NCBI GenBank assembly: GCA_046293075.1
Contig: JBKBPL010000001.1
Span: forward strand, 222,589-286,588
DNA from: Ga0077530 sp046293075
GTDB lineage: Bacteria; Pseudomonadota; Alphaproteobacteria; Rhizobiales; Hyphomicrobiaceae
DNA: 64,000 nt
Direction: 5' to 3'
Both the position numbers and the translations under genes were made by a program. Positions 26,317-34,243 of the stretch are shown piece after piece. The notes under the pieces are model-generated. The model saw only the letters and a list, made by a program, of their open reading frames with translations, was not told the origin of the DNA and searched no databases. Numbering within the stretch: the stretch's first letter is position 1; every line of letters begins with the position of its first letter.

Positions 26317-27701
26317 ACGATCCGATGGACCGCCCCCGACAGAACGGCGAACGCTTCACGGGCCATGGCCCCGAGTGGACGCCGGCCAAGCTTTCGCCGA
26401 GCGAGGCGGCGACCGCCACCGCCTGGGTCGAGCAGCGCATCGACCGACGCTCCATGCTGACCAACAAGGATCGCGTCGAGGACGTGCGCGATGCCATGTG
26501 GCAGCTCGAAAAGGAGGGCCAGATCAAGGTCCACCGCATCACCGACCAGCACGAGCCGGTCGAGGTGAAGACGCTCTACGGGTGGACCAAGCGCATCCCG
26601 ACAACCCAGCTCTGGCACCACAAGAGCTGCGGCCAGTGCGGCAACATTCCCGGCTATCCGGTGTCGCTGCTGTGGCTGCAGAACAAGGTCGGCACGCGCT
26701 ATCTCGACGAGACCGATCAGACCTCGTGCACGGCGTGGAACTATCACGGTTCAGGCATCGGCAACATTGAGAGCCTCGCCGCGGTCTTCCTGCGCAACTT
26801 CCATCAGGCCTATGTGTCAGCCAGGGCGCAGGGCCTGCCTGAGGGCTACTACTATCCGCTCGTGCACTGCGGCACGTCCTTCGGCAACTACAAGGAAGTG
26901 CGCGCCTATCTCATTCACTCGGCGAAGCTGCGCGAGAGCGTCACCAAGATCCTCGCCAAGCTGGGCCGCCTCGTCGATGGCAAGCTGCTCATCCCCGAGG
27001 AGATCGTGCACTACTCCGAGTGGCTGCACGTCATGCGTCACCGCATTGCCGAGCACCAAATGGTCGATGCGTCGGCGGTGCGCGCGACCATCCATCCGGC
27101 CTGCCACGTCTATAAGATGGTGCCCGAGGATGCGATCTATGACGATGAGATCCTCGAAGGGAACCGCGTTGCTGTTTCGACCGGGATCATCCAGCGGCTC
27201 GGCGCCCAGGTGATCGACTACAAGACCTGGTACGACTGCTGTGGCTTTGGCTTCCGCCACATCATCTCCGAGCGCGAGTTCACGCGCTCCTTTGCCATCG
27301 ACCGCAAGATCAAGGTCGCCGTCGAGGAAGCCCAAGCCGATGTCATGATCGGGCACGACACGGGCTGCATCACCACGCTCGACAAGAACCAGTGGATTGG
27401 CCGCGCGGCCGGCAAGCCCTATGAGCTTCCGGTGCTCGCGGACTGTCAGTTCGCGGCGCTCGTGTGCGGCGCGCATCCCTACAAGATCGTGCAGACGCAC
27501 TGGCACGCGAGCCCGATCGAGCGGCTCCTGGAGAAGCTCGGCATCGACTGGCAGGCCAAGAAGGCGGAGTTCGAGCAGTATCTCGAGCAGATCAAGTCGG
27601 GTGCTGCCGACCAGCTCTATGATCCGCGCCTCAGGATTACCTCGGGGCCGGGTTTCAAGCCGATCAAGCGTGAGGTCATTCCTCCGCCGCCCGGGGCCTG
27701 A
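26313..27701 (+). CDS. hdrB1: sHdrB1, heterodisulfide reductase subunit B-like protein
   Basis: A 462-residue CCG-domain protein. The C-terminal CCG domain is intact (C264, C309-C310-G, C352 in HPACHVYK, YDCCGFGF, HDTGC), enough for a noncubane [4Fe-4S] cluster with nearby C378 or C385. The N-terminal domain is degenerate: C106 and C109 (SCGQCGN), TSCT at 138-140 where CCG is expected, and a lone C186. So probably only one CCG cluster is built. The N-terminus of about 95 residues is an extension relative to classical HdrB. In the sHdr complex this subunit sits with HdrC1 and HdrA. Confidence 0.92.
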   Translation: MNDPMDRPRQNGERFTGHGPEWTPAKLSPSEAATATAWVEQRIDRRSMLTNKDRVEDVRDAMWQLEKEGQIKVHRITDQHEPVEVKTLYGWTKRIPTTQLWHHKSCGQCGNIPGYPVSLLWLQNKVGTRYLDETDQTSCTAWNYHGSGIGNIESLAAVFLRNFHQAYVSARAQGLPEGYYYPLVHCGTSFGNYKEVRAYLIHSAKLRESVTKILAKLGRLVDGKLLIPEEIVHYSEWLHVMRHRIAEHQMVDASAVRATIHPACHVYKMVPEDAIYDDEILEGNRVAVSTGIIQRLGAQVIDYKTWYDCCGFGFRHIISEREFTRSFAIDRKIKVAVEEAQADVMIGHDTGCITTLDKNQWIGRAAGKPYELPVLADCQFAALVCGAHPYKIVQTHWHASPIERLLEKLGIDWQAKKAEFEQYLEQIKSGAADQLYDPRLRITSGPGFKPIKREVIPPPPGA

Positions 27702-27703
27702 TC

Positions 27704-28756
27704 ATGACCAAACCTATTCTCATCGTCGGCGGCGGGCCGGCAGGCCTCGCGGCAGCGCACGCACTGTCGAGTATCGGCCGTCCCTCGGTCCTCGTCGAGA
27801 AGACGGCTATCCTCGGTGGCGCGCCGATCCACTCAGGTTATGCCAAGCTCGTTCCCTCGGGCCGCTGGGCCAAGGACGCGATCGGCAGCATGGTGACGCG
27901 CGTCGAGAGCAACCCGGCCGTGACGCGCAAGCTTGGCACGACGGTCACGCGCTTTTCGGGCGAGCCCGGGAGTTTCGTGGCGGAGCTGTCGGATGGCACC
28001 CGCGTCGAGGTCGGCGCTGCACTGCTCACCACCGGCTTCACGCACTTCGACAGCGTCAACAAGCCGGAGTGGGGTTTCGGCCTCTTTCCCGATGTCGTCA
28101 CCACCACGCAGGTCGAGCAGATGATCTCGTCGGGCCAGGGCGTGCGCTGTCCCTCGGACGGCCGCAAGCCGAAGCGCATCGCGATCCTGCTCTGCGTCGG
28201 CTCGCGCGACCGCCAGATCGGGCGCGAGTGGTGCTCGAAGATCTGCTGCACTGTGTCGGCGAACCTCGCGATGGAGATCCGCGAGGAGCTGCCCGACTGC
28301 CACGTGTACATCTACTACATGGATATCCGCACGTTCGGGCACTACGAGACGGACTACTACTGGCGCAGCCAGGAGGAGTTCAAGGTCAAGTACATCAAGG
28401 CGCGTATCGCCGAGGTGACCGGCGACGGCCGCCAGCTCATCGTCAAGGGCGAGGACACGCTCGTGAAGCGGCCGATCACCATTCCCTTCGACATGGTTGT
28501 GCACGCGATTGGCATGGATCCGAACATCGACAACATGACGATCTCGGCCGTGTTCGACGTCGAGCTGCACCGGCACGGCTATATCGCGCGCAAGGACACG
28601 TACGGCGTCATGGGGGCCACCTCGCGACCGGGCGTATTCGTCGCAGGCGCAGCGATCGGCCCCGAAACGATCGATGATTCCATTGCGCAGGCCAATGGTG
28701 CCGCGCTCTCTGCGCTGGCGGCGGCCGAGGGGCGCATCCTCGCAGCGGCGGAGTAG
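27704..28756 (+). CDS. hdrA: sHdrA, FAD-binding heterodisulfide reductase subunit A-like protein
   Basis: A 350-residue flavoprotein, much smaller than methanogen HdrA because the extra ferredoxin modules are missing. The N-terminal Rossmann motif LIVGGGPAGLAAAHAL is complete. A Cys cluster C164 (LLCVGSRDR) with C177, C181 and C182 (WCSKICC) matches the [4Fe-4S] site characteristic of HdrA. The C-terminal FAD segment GVFVAGAAIGPETIDDS closes the fold. It is the catalytic core flavin subunit proposed to handle electrons from sulfane sulfur oxidation. It begins 2 bases after the hdrB1 stop. Confidence 0.94.
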   Translation: MTKPILIVGGGPAGLAAAHALSSIGRPSVLVEKTAILGGAPIHSGYAKLVPSGRWAKDAIGSMVTRVESNPAVTRKLGTTVTRFSGEPGSFVAELSDGTRVEVGAALLTTGFTHFDSVNKPEWGFGLFPDVVTTTQVEQMISSGQGVRCPSDGRKPKRIAILLCVGSRDRQIGREWCSKICCTVSANLAMEIREELPDCHVYIYYMDIRTFGHYETDYYWRSQEEFKVKYIKARIAEVTGDGRQLIVKGEDTLVKRPITIPFDMVVHAIGMDPNIDNMTISAVFDVELHRHGYIARKDTYGVMGATSRPGVFVAGAAIGPETIDDSIAQANGAALSALAAAEGRILAAAE

Positions 28757-28766
28757 GATCGTTCGG

Positions 28767-29159
28767 ATGATCGTAGCGCGGAGCGAAACCGAGCCCTATG
28801 CCGTCACCTTCACGGACGGCAAGCATACGGGCCTTGCCGACGCGATCGTCGCGGACGGGGGGCGCGAAGCCGGGTTCAAGCCGTTCGCGCTTCTCGAGGC
28901 ATCGCTCGCGACCTGCATCGCGATGACCATCCGCATGTATGCCGATCGCCACAGTTGGGCGCTGCCGGGCCTCGAGGTGCGCGTGAAGCTCGACCAGTCG
29001 CGCGCCGCCGCGCCGGTTCTGCGCTATGATGTTGATTTTGGTTCTGCCGATCTGACGCCGGAAATCCGCGAGCGGCTGCTGCGCGTGGCGACCGCCTGTC
29101 CCGTGCACAAGGCACTCGCGAAGCCGATGAGCATCGCGCACAGCGAGCTGGTGGTGTGA
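28767..29159 (+). CDS. OsmC-like protein inside the sHdr cluster
   Basis: A 130-residue OsmC-fold protein with the two characteristic redox cysteines C50 (LEASLATCIAMTIRMYA) and C111 (VATACPVHKAL). The classical OsmC/Ohr enzymes reduce organic hydroperoxides through these thiols; related proteins are fused to or act with sulfur-carrier domains. It sits between hdrA (10 bases upstream) and hyp, whose ATG overlaps its stop by one base. It is therefore embedded in the operon rather than neighbouring it. A role in thiol or persulfide chemistry or in oxidative protection of the complex is inference. It is not part of the core sHdr set as I know it. Confidence 0.88.
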   Translation: MIVARSETEPYAVTFTDGKHTGLADAIVADGGREAGFKPFALLEASLATCIAMTIRMYADRHSWALPGLEVRVKLDQSRAAAPVLRYDVDFGSADLTPEIRERLLRVATACPVHKALAKPMSIAHSELVV

Positions 29160-30028
29160 TGGCGGCATCCAGAAAAACGCATTTCAGCCCGGCCGACGGC
29201 CCCCCTGCGGCGCGTCCCGTACTCCATCTTTCCGGGGCCAAGCTTCGGCTTGCGCTTGAAGCGCTGATCCGCGCCGCCGAGCCGATCGGCGGCATCGAGC
29301 GCTTTGCAGCCGCCGTGAAGCTCAAATCCGACGTGCTGCAGGACCGCTTGGCTCACGGCAAGGCGCAGCGGATCGAGCGCGAGTCTTTCGAGGACGTCGT
29401 GATCCTGATGGCGACCGTGCGCCGCCGGATGGGCCAACTGATCGATGTGGCTGGCTGGCCGCGCGTGCGCGAGGCGATCACTGCCTTGCTGACCGATGCC
29501 CACGTTCCGGGCACGGCGGATGCGCGCGTATCGGCCTTCGTCAAGACCTTCCCGGAGGACAAGACGCACCGCTTTGTGCGCGATCTCGCCTCTGAGCTGC
29601 TGCACGGCGTCTACCCCGAGCACTACCCCCTTATGCACCGCTGGGTATGGGATGCGCGCACCAACACCGGTGTGCTGCGCGAGATCTGGCACGACCCTGC
29701 GGCAGGCGACGATGTCGACCATCTCGTGATCGACGTGCCCGACGGCCACGAGACGTTCCTCGTGCTGCGCGAGGAGCTTTCACAGTTCCTTTCGGACAAT
29801 GGCATCTTCCGCGACATGCTCTGGTATGTCGACCTGCTGCAGGCACAGGTCTATGGCGACTACATCAATGCGCAGGGCGGCGCCTACCTGAAGACGGACT
29901 TCTCTGCCGAGGCGGACCCGCTCGAGCATACGCGCCGCATACTCGGTCTCGACCGCATCGCGCGCCGGCGCGGCCGGTCCATTGACGGCGATGCGCTCGC
30001 GCTCGATGCGATCAAGCAGCTCAACTGA
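29159..30028 (+). CDS. hyp: sHdr-associated hypothetical protein (Hyp)
   Basis: A 289-residue protein in the position (between hdrA and hdrC2) occupied by the conserved hyp gene of type I sHdr clusters. I see no cysteine, no signal peptide and no membrane segment. It is mostly helical, with a conserved-looking SELLHGVYPEHYPLMHRWVWD stretch near residue 150 (aromatic- and His-rich) and a YVDLLQAQVYGDYINAQGG stretch near residue 225. It is thought to be needed for the complex but has no assigned activity. Its ATG overlaps the OsmC stop. Confidence 0.85.
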   Translation: MAASRKTHFSPADGPPAARPVLHLSGAKLRLALEALIRAAEPIGGIERFAAAVKLKSDVLQDRLAHGKAQRIERESFEDVVILMATVRRRMGQLIDVAGWPRVREAITALLTDAHVPGTADARVSAFVKTFPEDKTHRFVRDLASELLHGVYPEHYPLMHRWVWDARTNTGVLREIWHDPAAGDDVDHLVIDVPDGHETFLVLREELSQFLSDNGIFRDMLWYVDLLQAQVYGDYINAQGGAYLKTDFSAEADPLEHTRRILGLDRIARRRGRSIDGDALALDAIKQLN

Positions 30029-30039
30029 GGCCCGGATTC

Positions 30040-30816
30040 ATGCCCATCCATGAGAAATCGTTGATCCGGCCCGAGAACCTGAAGACGCACGACAACCTCG
30101 TGATCGAGGGTGTCGATGTCTCTGGGCACTGGTCGACCTTCATCGAGCCGCGCGTCGTCACGGACTACAACGAGAACCTCGAGAGCGAGATCGCCGCGAT
30201 GCCCGGCGGCGACAAGATCCATCGCTGCTGGCAGTGCGGCTCATGCACCAACGCCTGCACGGTCAACGCGATCGAGCCCCGTTTCAATCCGCGCTACTGG
30301 ATCTACCTGATCCGCATGGGCATGGAGAGCGAGCTTCTCCGCGACAAGGACATCATCTGGCAATGCGTGTCCTGCCACAAGTGCACGCATATCTGCCCGC
30401 GCGACGTCGAGCCCGAGGGCGTGATGAAGGCCACCGCGCACTGGCTGATGATGAAGGGCTATACGCCGCCGTCTCCCTCGCACATCTTCGATGAAGAGTT
30501 CACGCACCAGATTGTCATGCGCGGGCGCATCGAGGACACCGAGGTCCTGCACAACTTCCTGCGCAAGACCAAGCAGCCGCTCTTCCAGGACTGGCTGACG
30601 GCAATCGGCTTCGCCATCGCCAAGCGCCTTCCCGTGAAATGGGGGATCAAGATGGCCTGGGCGCAGATCTTCAAGCCGAGGACGCGTGACTGGGGCAAGG
30701 CGCGCCTTGCGCTCGAGGACTACATCCACGAGGTCGAGGCCGAACGGAAGGCGGTCATCGACGGCAAGCGTACAGTGCAGCAGGCGCGCGCGCCGATGCG
30801 CGAAGCGGCGGAGTGA
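30040..30816 (+). CDS. hdrC2: sHdrC2, heterodisulfide reductase subunit C-like ferredoxin protein
   Basis: A 258-residue cytoplasmic protein with two ferredoxin motifs: C63, C66, C69, C73 (CWQCGSCTNAC) and C109, C112, C115, C119 (CVSCHKCTHICP). Both are complete for [4Fe-4S] clusters. The N-terminus of about 55 residues and the helical C-terminus resemble HdrC1, but overall identity looks low, so this is the second, distinct C subunit. It works with HdrB2, encoded 4 bases downstream. It follows hyp by 11 bases. Confidence 0.93.
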   Translation: MPIHEKSLIRPENLKTHDNLVIEGVDVSGHWSTFIEPRVVTDYNENLESEIAAMPGGDKIHRCWQCGSCTNACTVNAIEPRFNPRYWIYLIRMGMESELLRDKDIIWQCVSCHKCTHICPRDVEPEGVMKATAHWLMMKGYTPPSPSHIFDEEFTHQIVMRGRIEDTEVLHNFLRKTKQPLFQDWLTAIGFAIAKRLPVKWGIKMAWAQIFKPRTRDWGKARLALEDYIHEVEAERKAVIDGKRTVQQARAPMREAAE

Positions 30817-30820
30817 TCGC

Positions 30821-31765
30821 ATGGTCGACGTGACCGACAAGGCCAACAAGTATCGCAGTGTGGGCTATTATCCAGGCTGCGCGCTCGAGGGAACCGGCAA
30901 CGGCTACGATGTCTCGACGCGCGCGATCGCGAGGAAGCTCGGCCTCGGCCTGCGCGAGGTGTCCGACTGGAACTGCTGCGGGGCGATGGAAGTCAAGAAC
31001 ATCGACCCCAAGATCCAGACCTACCTTTCCGCGCGCGTCCTCTCGCAGGCGGTGAACAAGGACCGCGTGGATGTCGTCATGGCGCCGTGCAATGGCTGCT
31101 ACCACAACCTCAAGAAGGCCGAGCACGACCTCGCGCACGATCCGCAGTCCGTCGCGGTCGTCGAGAAGCTGAGCACCAAGGCCGGGCACAAGGCCTACAA
31201 GGCCGGCGAGGCCGAGACCATCCACGCCCTCGACTGGCTCAAGGCGGCGATCGGCGAGGATGGGCTGCGTGAGCGGACCAGGGGCAGGCTCGCGGGCCTC
31301 AAGGTCGCCAATTACTATGGCTGCATGTACGTGCGCCCGCGCCACATCTTCCCGGAGAAGGACAAGGGGCCGGGATCGGAATCGACGAGTCAGCCGCATT
31401 TCATGGACGATCTGCTCGCTGCCGCCGGCGCGGAGAACGTGAGCTTTCCGCTGAAGACGGCCTGCTGCGGCGGCGCGCACACGCTCTCCGACAGCGACAC
31501 CTCGACCAGGCTCGTGCTGAATATCCTGCAGGCGGCGGAGGCCTCGGGCGCCGAGGTGATCGCGACCGAGTGCCCGACCTGCCACACGGGCCTCGAGATG
31601 CACCAGGTGCGCGCCGAAAAGCGCTTCGGCAAGAAGACGCGGGTGAAAGTGCTCTACTTCACGCAGCTTCTGGGCCTGGCTCTCGGCATCGGCCCGCGGG
31701 CGCTCGGGATCCACACGAACATCTCGGACTCCATGGACCTCATCGTCGAGAAGCGGCTGACATGA
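30821..31765 (+). CDS. hdrB2: sHdrB2, heterodisulfide reductase subunit B-like protein
   Basis: A 314-residue protein with two complete CCG domains: C20, C52-C53, C90 and C93 in the first (YYPGCAL, NCCGAME, APCNGC), and C168, C215-C216, C251 and C254 in the second (YYGCMY, ACCGGAH, ECPTC). This predicts two noncubane [4Fe-4S] clusters as in methanogen HdrB, unlike HdrB1 here. In methanogens these clusters cleave the CoM-S-S-CoB disulfide. In sHdr the substrate is thought to be protein-bound sulfane sulfur. The stop overlaps the next ATG (ATGA). Confidence 0.94.
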   Translation: MVDVTDKANKYRSVGYYPGCALEGTGNGYDVSTRAIARKLGLGLREVSDWNCCGAMEVKNIDPKIQTYLSARVLSQAVNKDRVDVVMAPCNGCYHNLKKAEHDLAHDPQSVAVVEKLSTKAGHKAYKAGEAETIHALDWLKAAIGEDGLRERTRGRLAGLKVANYYGCMYVRPRHIFPEKDKGPGSESTSQPHFMDDLLAAAGAENVSFPLKTACCGGAHTLSDSDTSTRLVLNILQAAEASGAEVIATECPTCHTGLEMHQVRAEKRFGKKTRVKVLYFTQLLGLALGIGPRALGIHTNISDSMDLIVEKRLT

Positions 31766-32406
31766 TGCGTGAGACTGCAGCGCGGGACGTCGTGACAGGT
31801 CCCAAATGGGACCGCCAGTATGCCGAGGAGGGCTACATCTTCGGGACGGCGCCCAATGCGTTCCTTGCCTCTGAGGCGCACCGCTTTGCACCTCGGGGGC
31901 GCATTCTCGTGCCGGGCGACGGCGAAGGGCGCAACGGCGTCTGGCTGGCCGAGCAGGGGTTTGCGGTGACGAGCGTGGACGCCTCGGCGGTTGGTGTTGA
32001 AAAGGCACGGGCGCTCGCGGCCGCACGCGGCGTGCGGCTCGACATCCAGCACGCCAATCTCGAAACCTGGGAGTGGCCGGAGGGTGTGTTCGACGGCGTG
32101 GCGGCGATCTTCGTGCACTTCGAGCCCCATGTACGGCGCACCATGCATCGTCGTATGCTGGCGGCGCTGAGGCTTGGCGGCATCATCGTGCTCGAAGCCT
32201 TCACGCCGAAGCATGTCGAGAATCGCAAGGCCGGCAGCCGCGGCGGTCCGCCGCCGGAGATGCTCTACGAGCCCGACATGCTGCGCGAGGACGTCGCCGG
32301 CGCGGTCATCGAACTGCTGCGCGAGGACGACGTGACGCTCGACGAGGGCACCCGGCATCAGGGCCGGGCGCACGTCGTGCGCTTGGTGGCGCGGAGGGTA
32401 ACATGA
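31762..32406 (+). CDS. Class I SAM-dependent methyltransferase in the sHdr cluster
   Basis: A 214-residue methyltransferase of the TehB/TPMT-like type. It opens with PKWDRQYAEEGYIFGTAPN, then has the SAM motif ILVPGDGEGRNGVWLAEQG (near residue 47) with acidic residue D71 in VTSVDAS, a post-motif FVHFEP and GGIIVLEAFTPKH. This branch includes thiol, selenol and tellurite methyltransferases as well as small-molecule enzymes. Its start overlaps the hdrB2 stop and its own stop overlaps the next start, each by 4 bases, so it is translationally coupled on both sides. Methylating a sulfur intermediate is possible but unproven; it is not a recognised core sHdr component. Confidence 0.83.
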   Translation: MMRETAARDVVTGPKWDRQYAEEGYIFGTAPNAFLASEAHRFAPRGRILVPGDGEGRNGVWLAEQGFAVTSVDASAVGVEKARALAAARGVRLDIQHANLETWEWPEGVFDGVAAIFVHFEPHVRRTMHRRMLAALRLGGIIVLEAFTPKHVENRKAGSRGGPPPEMLYEPDMLREDVAGAVIELLREDDVTLDEGTRHQGRAHVVRLVARRVT

Positions 32407-32843
32407 GTGGTCAGACGGCTTACCCGACCTTTGCCAGCATCGAGGAGCGCATCGATGCTATTGCCATGGACGGCAGCCGTGAGCCGGCCCGTGCCGCCGC
32501 CGAGCTGCTGGCGATCGGCGAGCGCGTGCTCGAGGCCTGGATCCGCGCGCGCGGGGAGGCGCCGACCGACGCGCGCAGGGAAGGCTTCCGCCTGCTGGCG
32601 CTGCATCGTCAGGGCGCGCGCGGCGAGCCCTCATTCAATGCCTGCCGCGAAACCTGTCGCGAGCTCGTCTATCACTACAATCTGATTGCCCTCGAGCCGG
32701 ATCATCCCGATACCGGACATCGCCTGACGCTCGCGGCCATGATCGCGCGGCATCTCACGCTGTTCGTCGGTGGCAAGCTCGAGGTGGCGGGGCTCGGGGC
32801 GTTCTGTTGTTCCTCGCGCCCGCTCCGTGCCGCCGGACACTGA
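32403..32843 (+). CDS. Unknown 146-aa protein with two Cys pairs, in the sHdr cluster
   Basis: A 146-residue, mainly helical protein without signal or membrane segment. It has C81-x3-C85 (NACRETCRELVYHYN) and a C-terminal vicinal pair C135-C136 (GAFCCSSRP), plus scattered His residues (68, 91, 101, 106, 117). That pattern suggests metal or persulfide binding, but I do not recognise a family. The ATG overlaps the methyltransferase stop by 4 bases. lbpA follows after 67 bases, the largest gap in the cluster, with its own ribosome site. Confidence 0.65.
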   Translation: MSGQTAYPTFASIEERIDAIAMDGSREPARAAAELLAIGERVLEAWIRARGEAPTDARREGFRLLALHRQGARGEPSFNACRETCRELVYHYNLIALEPDHPDTGHRLTLAAMIARHLTLFVGGKLEVAGLGAFCCSSRPLRAAGH

Positions 32844-32910
32844 GGCTTGCCTTGACGCCGCAACCGGGGAATAACGAGCGACGACGCTCACGCACTGCCG
32901 GAGACTTGGA

Positions 32911-33351
32911 ATGCCCGTCGTGAAAGGCTGCAACCTCCCCGATCACCTTCTCTATGACGTGGACAACCACATCTGGTTTCAGGAGCAGGGGGATGGGACC
33001 GTCAAGGTCGGTATGACCACCGTCGCGACCGCCATGGCCGGTCAGCTTGTCGCCTTCACGCCGAAGAAGGTCGGGCGCAAGGTCGACGCCGGCAAGAGCT
33101 GTGCAACCGTCGAGAGCGGCAAATGGGTGGGGCCGGCAAAATCGGCGGCCGCCGGCGAGGTCGTGGCCATTAACGATGCGCTTGTTGCCGATCCGACGCT
33201 GGCCAATGCGGATCCCTACGAAAAGGGCTGGTTCATCATCCTCAAGCCTGAGGACTGGGCGGCCGTGAAGCCGAACCTCGTCCCCGGCACCGCCGTCACC
33301 CAGCCCTATGAAGCCAAGATGGCCGCCGACGGCTTCTCCGGCTGCACGTGA
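32911..33351 (+). CDS. lbpA: Lipoate-binding protein LbpA (GcvH-like) of the sHdr system
   Basis: A 146-residue GcvH-fold protein with the lipoylation site at Lys71 in CATVESGKWVGPAKS. Glycine-cleavage H proteins usually read ESVKA there; the SGKW version and the long C-terminal extension (about 25 residues after the fold, ending FSGCT) fit LbpA. In sulfur oxidisers, lipoyl-LbpA carries the sulfur-derived intermediate or electrons between the sHdr complex and a dihydrolipoamide dehydrogenase. The absence of gcvT and gcvP nearby supports this. No dedicated lipoate assembly genes (sLplA, LipS1/LipS2, LipT) follow it here. Confidence 0.93.
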   Translation: MPVVKGCNLPDHLLYDVDNHIWFQEQGDGTVKVGMTTVATAMAGQLVAFTPKKVGRKVDAGKSCATVESGKWVGPAKSAAAGEVVAINDALVADPTLANADPYEKGWFIILKPEDWAAVKPNLVPGTAVTQPYEAKMAADGFSGCT

Positions 33352-33400
33352 CGCTTAGCCGGGTCGCCACGTCCGCGGCTTGGCTGTAGAGTGCCGCGCC

Positions 33401-34213
33401 ATGATGCGCGATGCCACCGAACAGCCGTCTGACGCGGACCCGAGGATCGCGGCCGTCGAGGCCGAGAGCTTCGTTGTTGTGCCGGGGCGGGCCAACGCAG
33501 GGCTGTTATTGCTGTGCGACCATGCCGGGAATGCCTTTCCGCCGCCGTACGGCACGCTCGGCCTTCCCGAGGCGCAGCTGCGCCGTCACATCGCCTATGA
33601 TATCGGCGCGGCAGCGGTAACGCGGGCCGTGGCCGCGGCGCTCGATGTCCCGGCGGTGCTGACCCGCTTTTCACGCCTCCTCATCGATCCCAATCGCGGG
33701 GAGGATGATCCGACACTGATCATGCGCCTTTCGGATGGCGCGGTGGTCCCCGGCAACCGTCATCTCGACGCTGCCGAGCGCGAGCGCCGCACGGCGCGCT
33801 ACTATCGCCCCTATCACAGCGCCATCGAGGATGTGATCGAGCAGTGCCTGGCTGAGGGTGTGCCGCCGGCCATCATCTCGATCCACAGCTTCACCGAAAG
33901 CTGGAAGGGCGCGCCGCGCCCTTGGCACGTCGGCATCCTCTGGGACCGCGATGCGCGGCTCGCCGCCCCCATGCTCGACTATTTCAATGCGGACGGCAGT
34001 CTCATCGTCGGCGACAACGAGCCCTACAAGGGCAGCCTCGAAGGCGACTGCCTCTGGCAGCACGCGACGGCGCGCGGCCTCCCGAACGCCTTGATCGAAA
34101 TCCGTCAGGATCTGATCCGCGAGGCCCAGGGCCAGCAGCAGTGGGCCGAGCGGATCATCGCACTCGCTCGCGCCCTGAAAGGACGGCCGGACCTCAATCT
34201 CGACCGTTTATGA
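33401..34213 (+). CDS. N-formylglutamate amidohydrolase family protein
   Basis: A 270-residue protein with the family landmarks LLLLCDHAGNAFPP (near residue 38, metal-site His), SRLLIDPNRGEDDPTL (near 93) and ISIHSFTESWKG (near 163, the second metal-binding segment), and a late LPNALIEIRQDLI segment. Characterised members hydrolyse N-formyl-L-glutamate in histidine degradation, but this shorter branch often sits beside DUF1244 genes rather than hut genes, as here (DUF1244 starts 30 bases downstream). The true substrate is therefore uncertain. It begins 49 bases after lbpA, with no terminator seen. Confidence 0.85.
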   Translation: MMRDATEQPSDADPRIAAVEAESFVVVPGRANAGLLLLCDHAGNAFPPPYGTLGLPEAQLRRHIAYDIGAAAVTRAVAAALDVPAVLTRFSRLLIDPNRGEDDPTLIMRLSDGAVVPGNRHLDAAERERRTARYYRPYHSAIEDVIEQCLAEGVPPAIISIHSFTESWKGAPRPWHVGILWDRDARLAAPMLDYFNADGSLIVGDNEPYKGSLEGDCLWQHATARGLPNALIEIRQDLIREAQGQQQWAERIIALARALKGRPDLNLDRL

Positions 34214-34243
34214 AGCAGTCCGTGAGCCAAGGAGCAGCCAGCC

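Noticed and set aside
32911..33351. Glycine-cleavage H protein (GcvH)
   Set aside because: No gcvT or gcvP is near. The lipoyl site reads ESGKW, and the protein closes an sHdr cluster, so LbpA is the better call.
24585..33351. A methanogen-type HdrABC electron-bifurcating complex
   Set aside because: HdrA here is only 350 residues, without the extra ferredoxin domains, and there is no MvhD/FlpD. Duplicated B and C subunits plus LbpA define the sHdr type.
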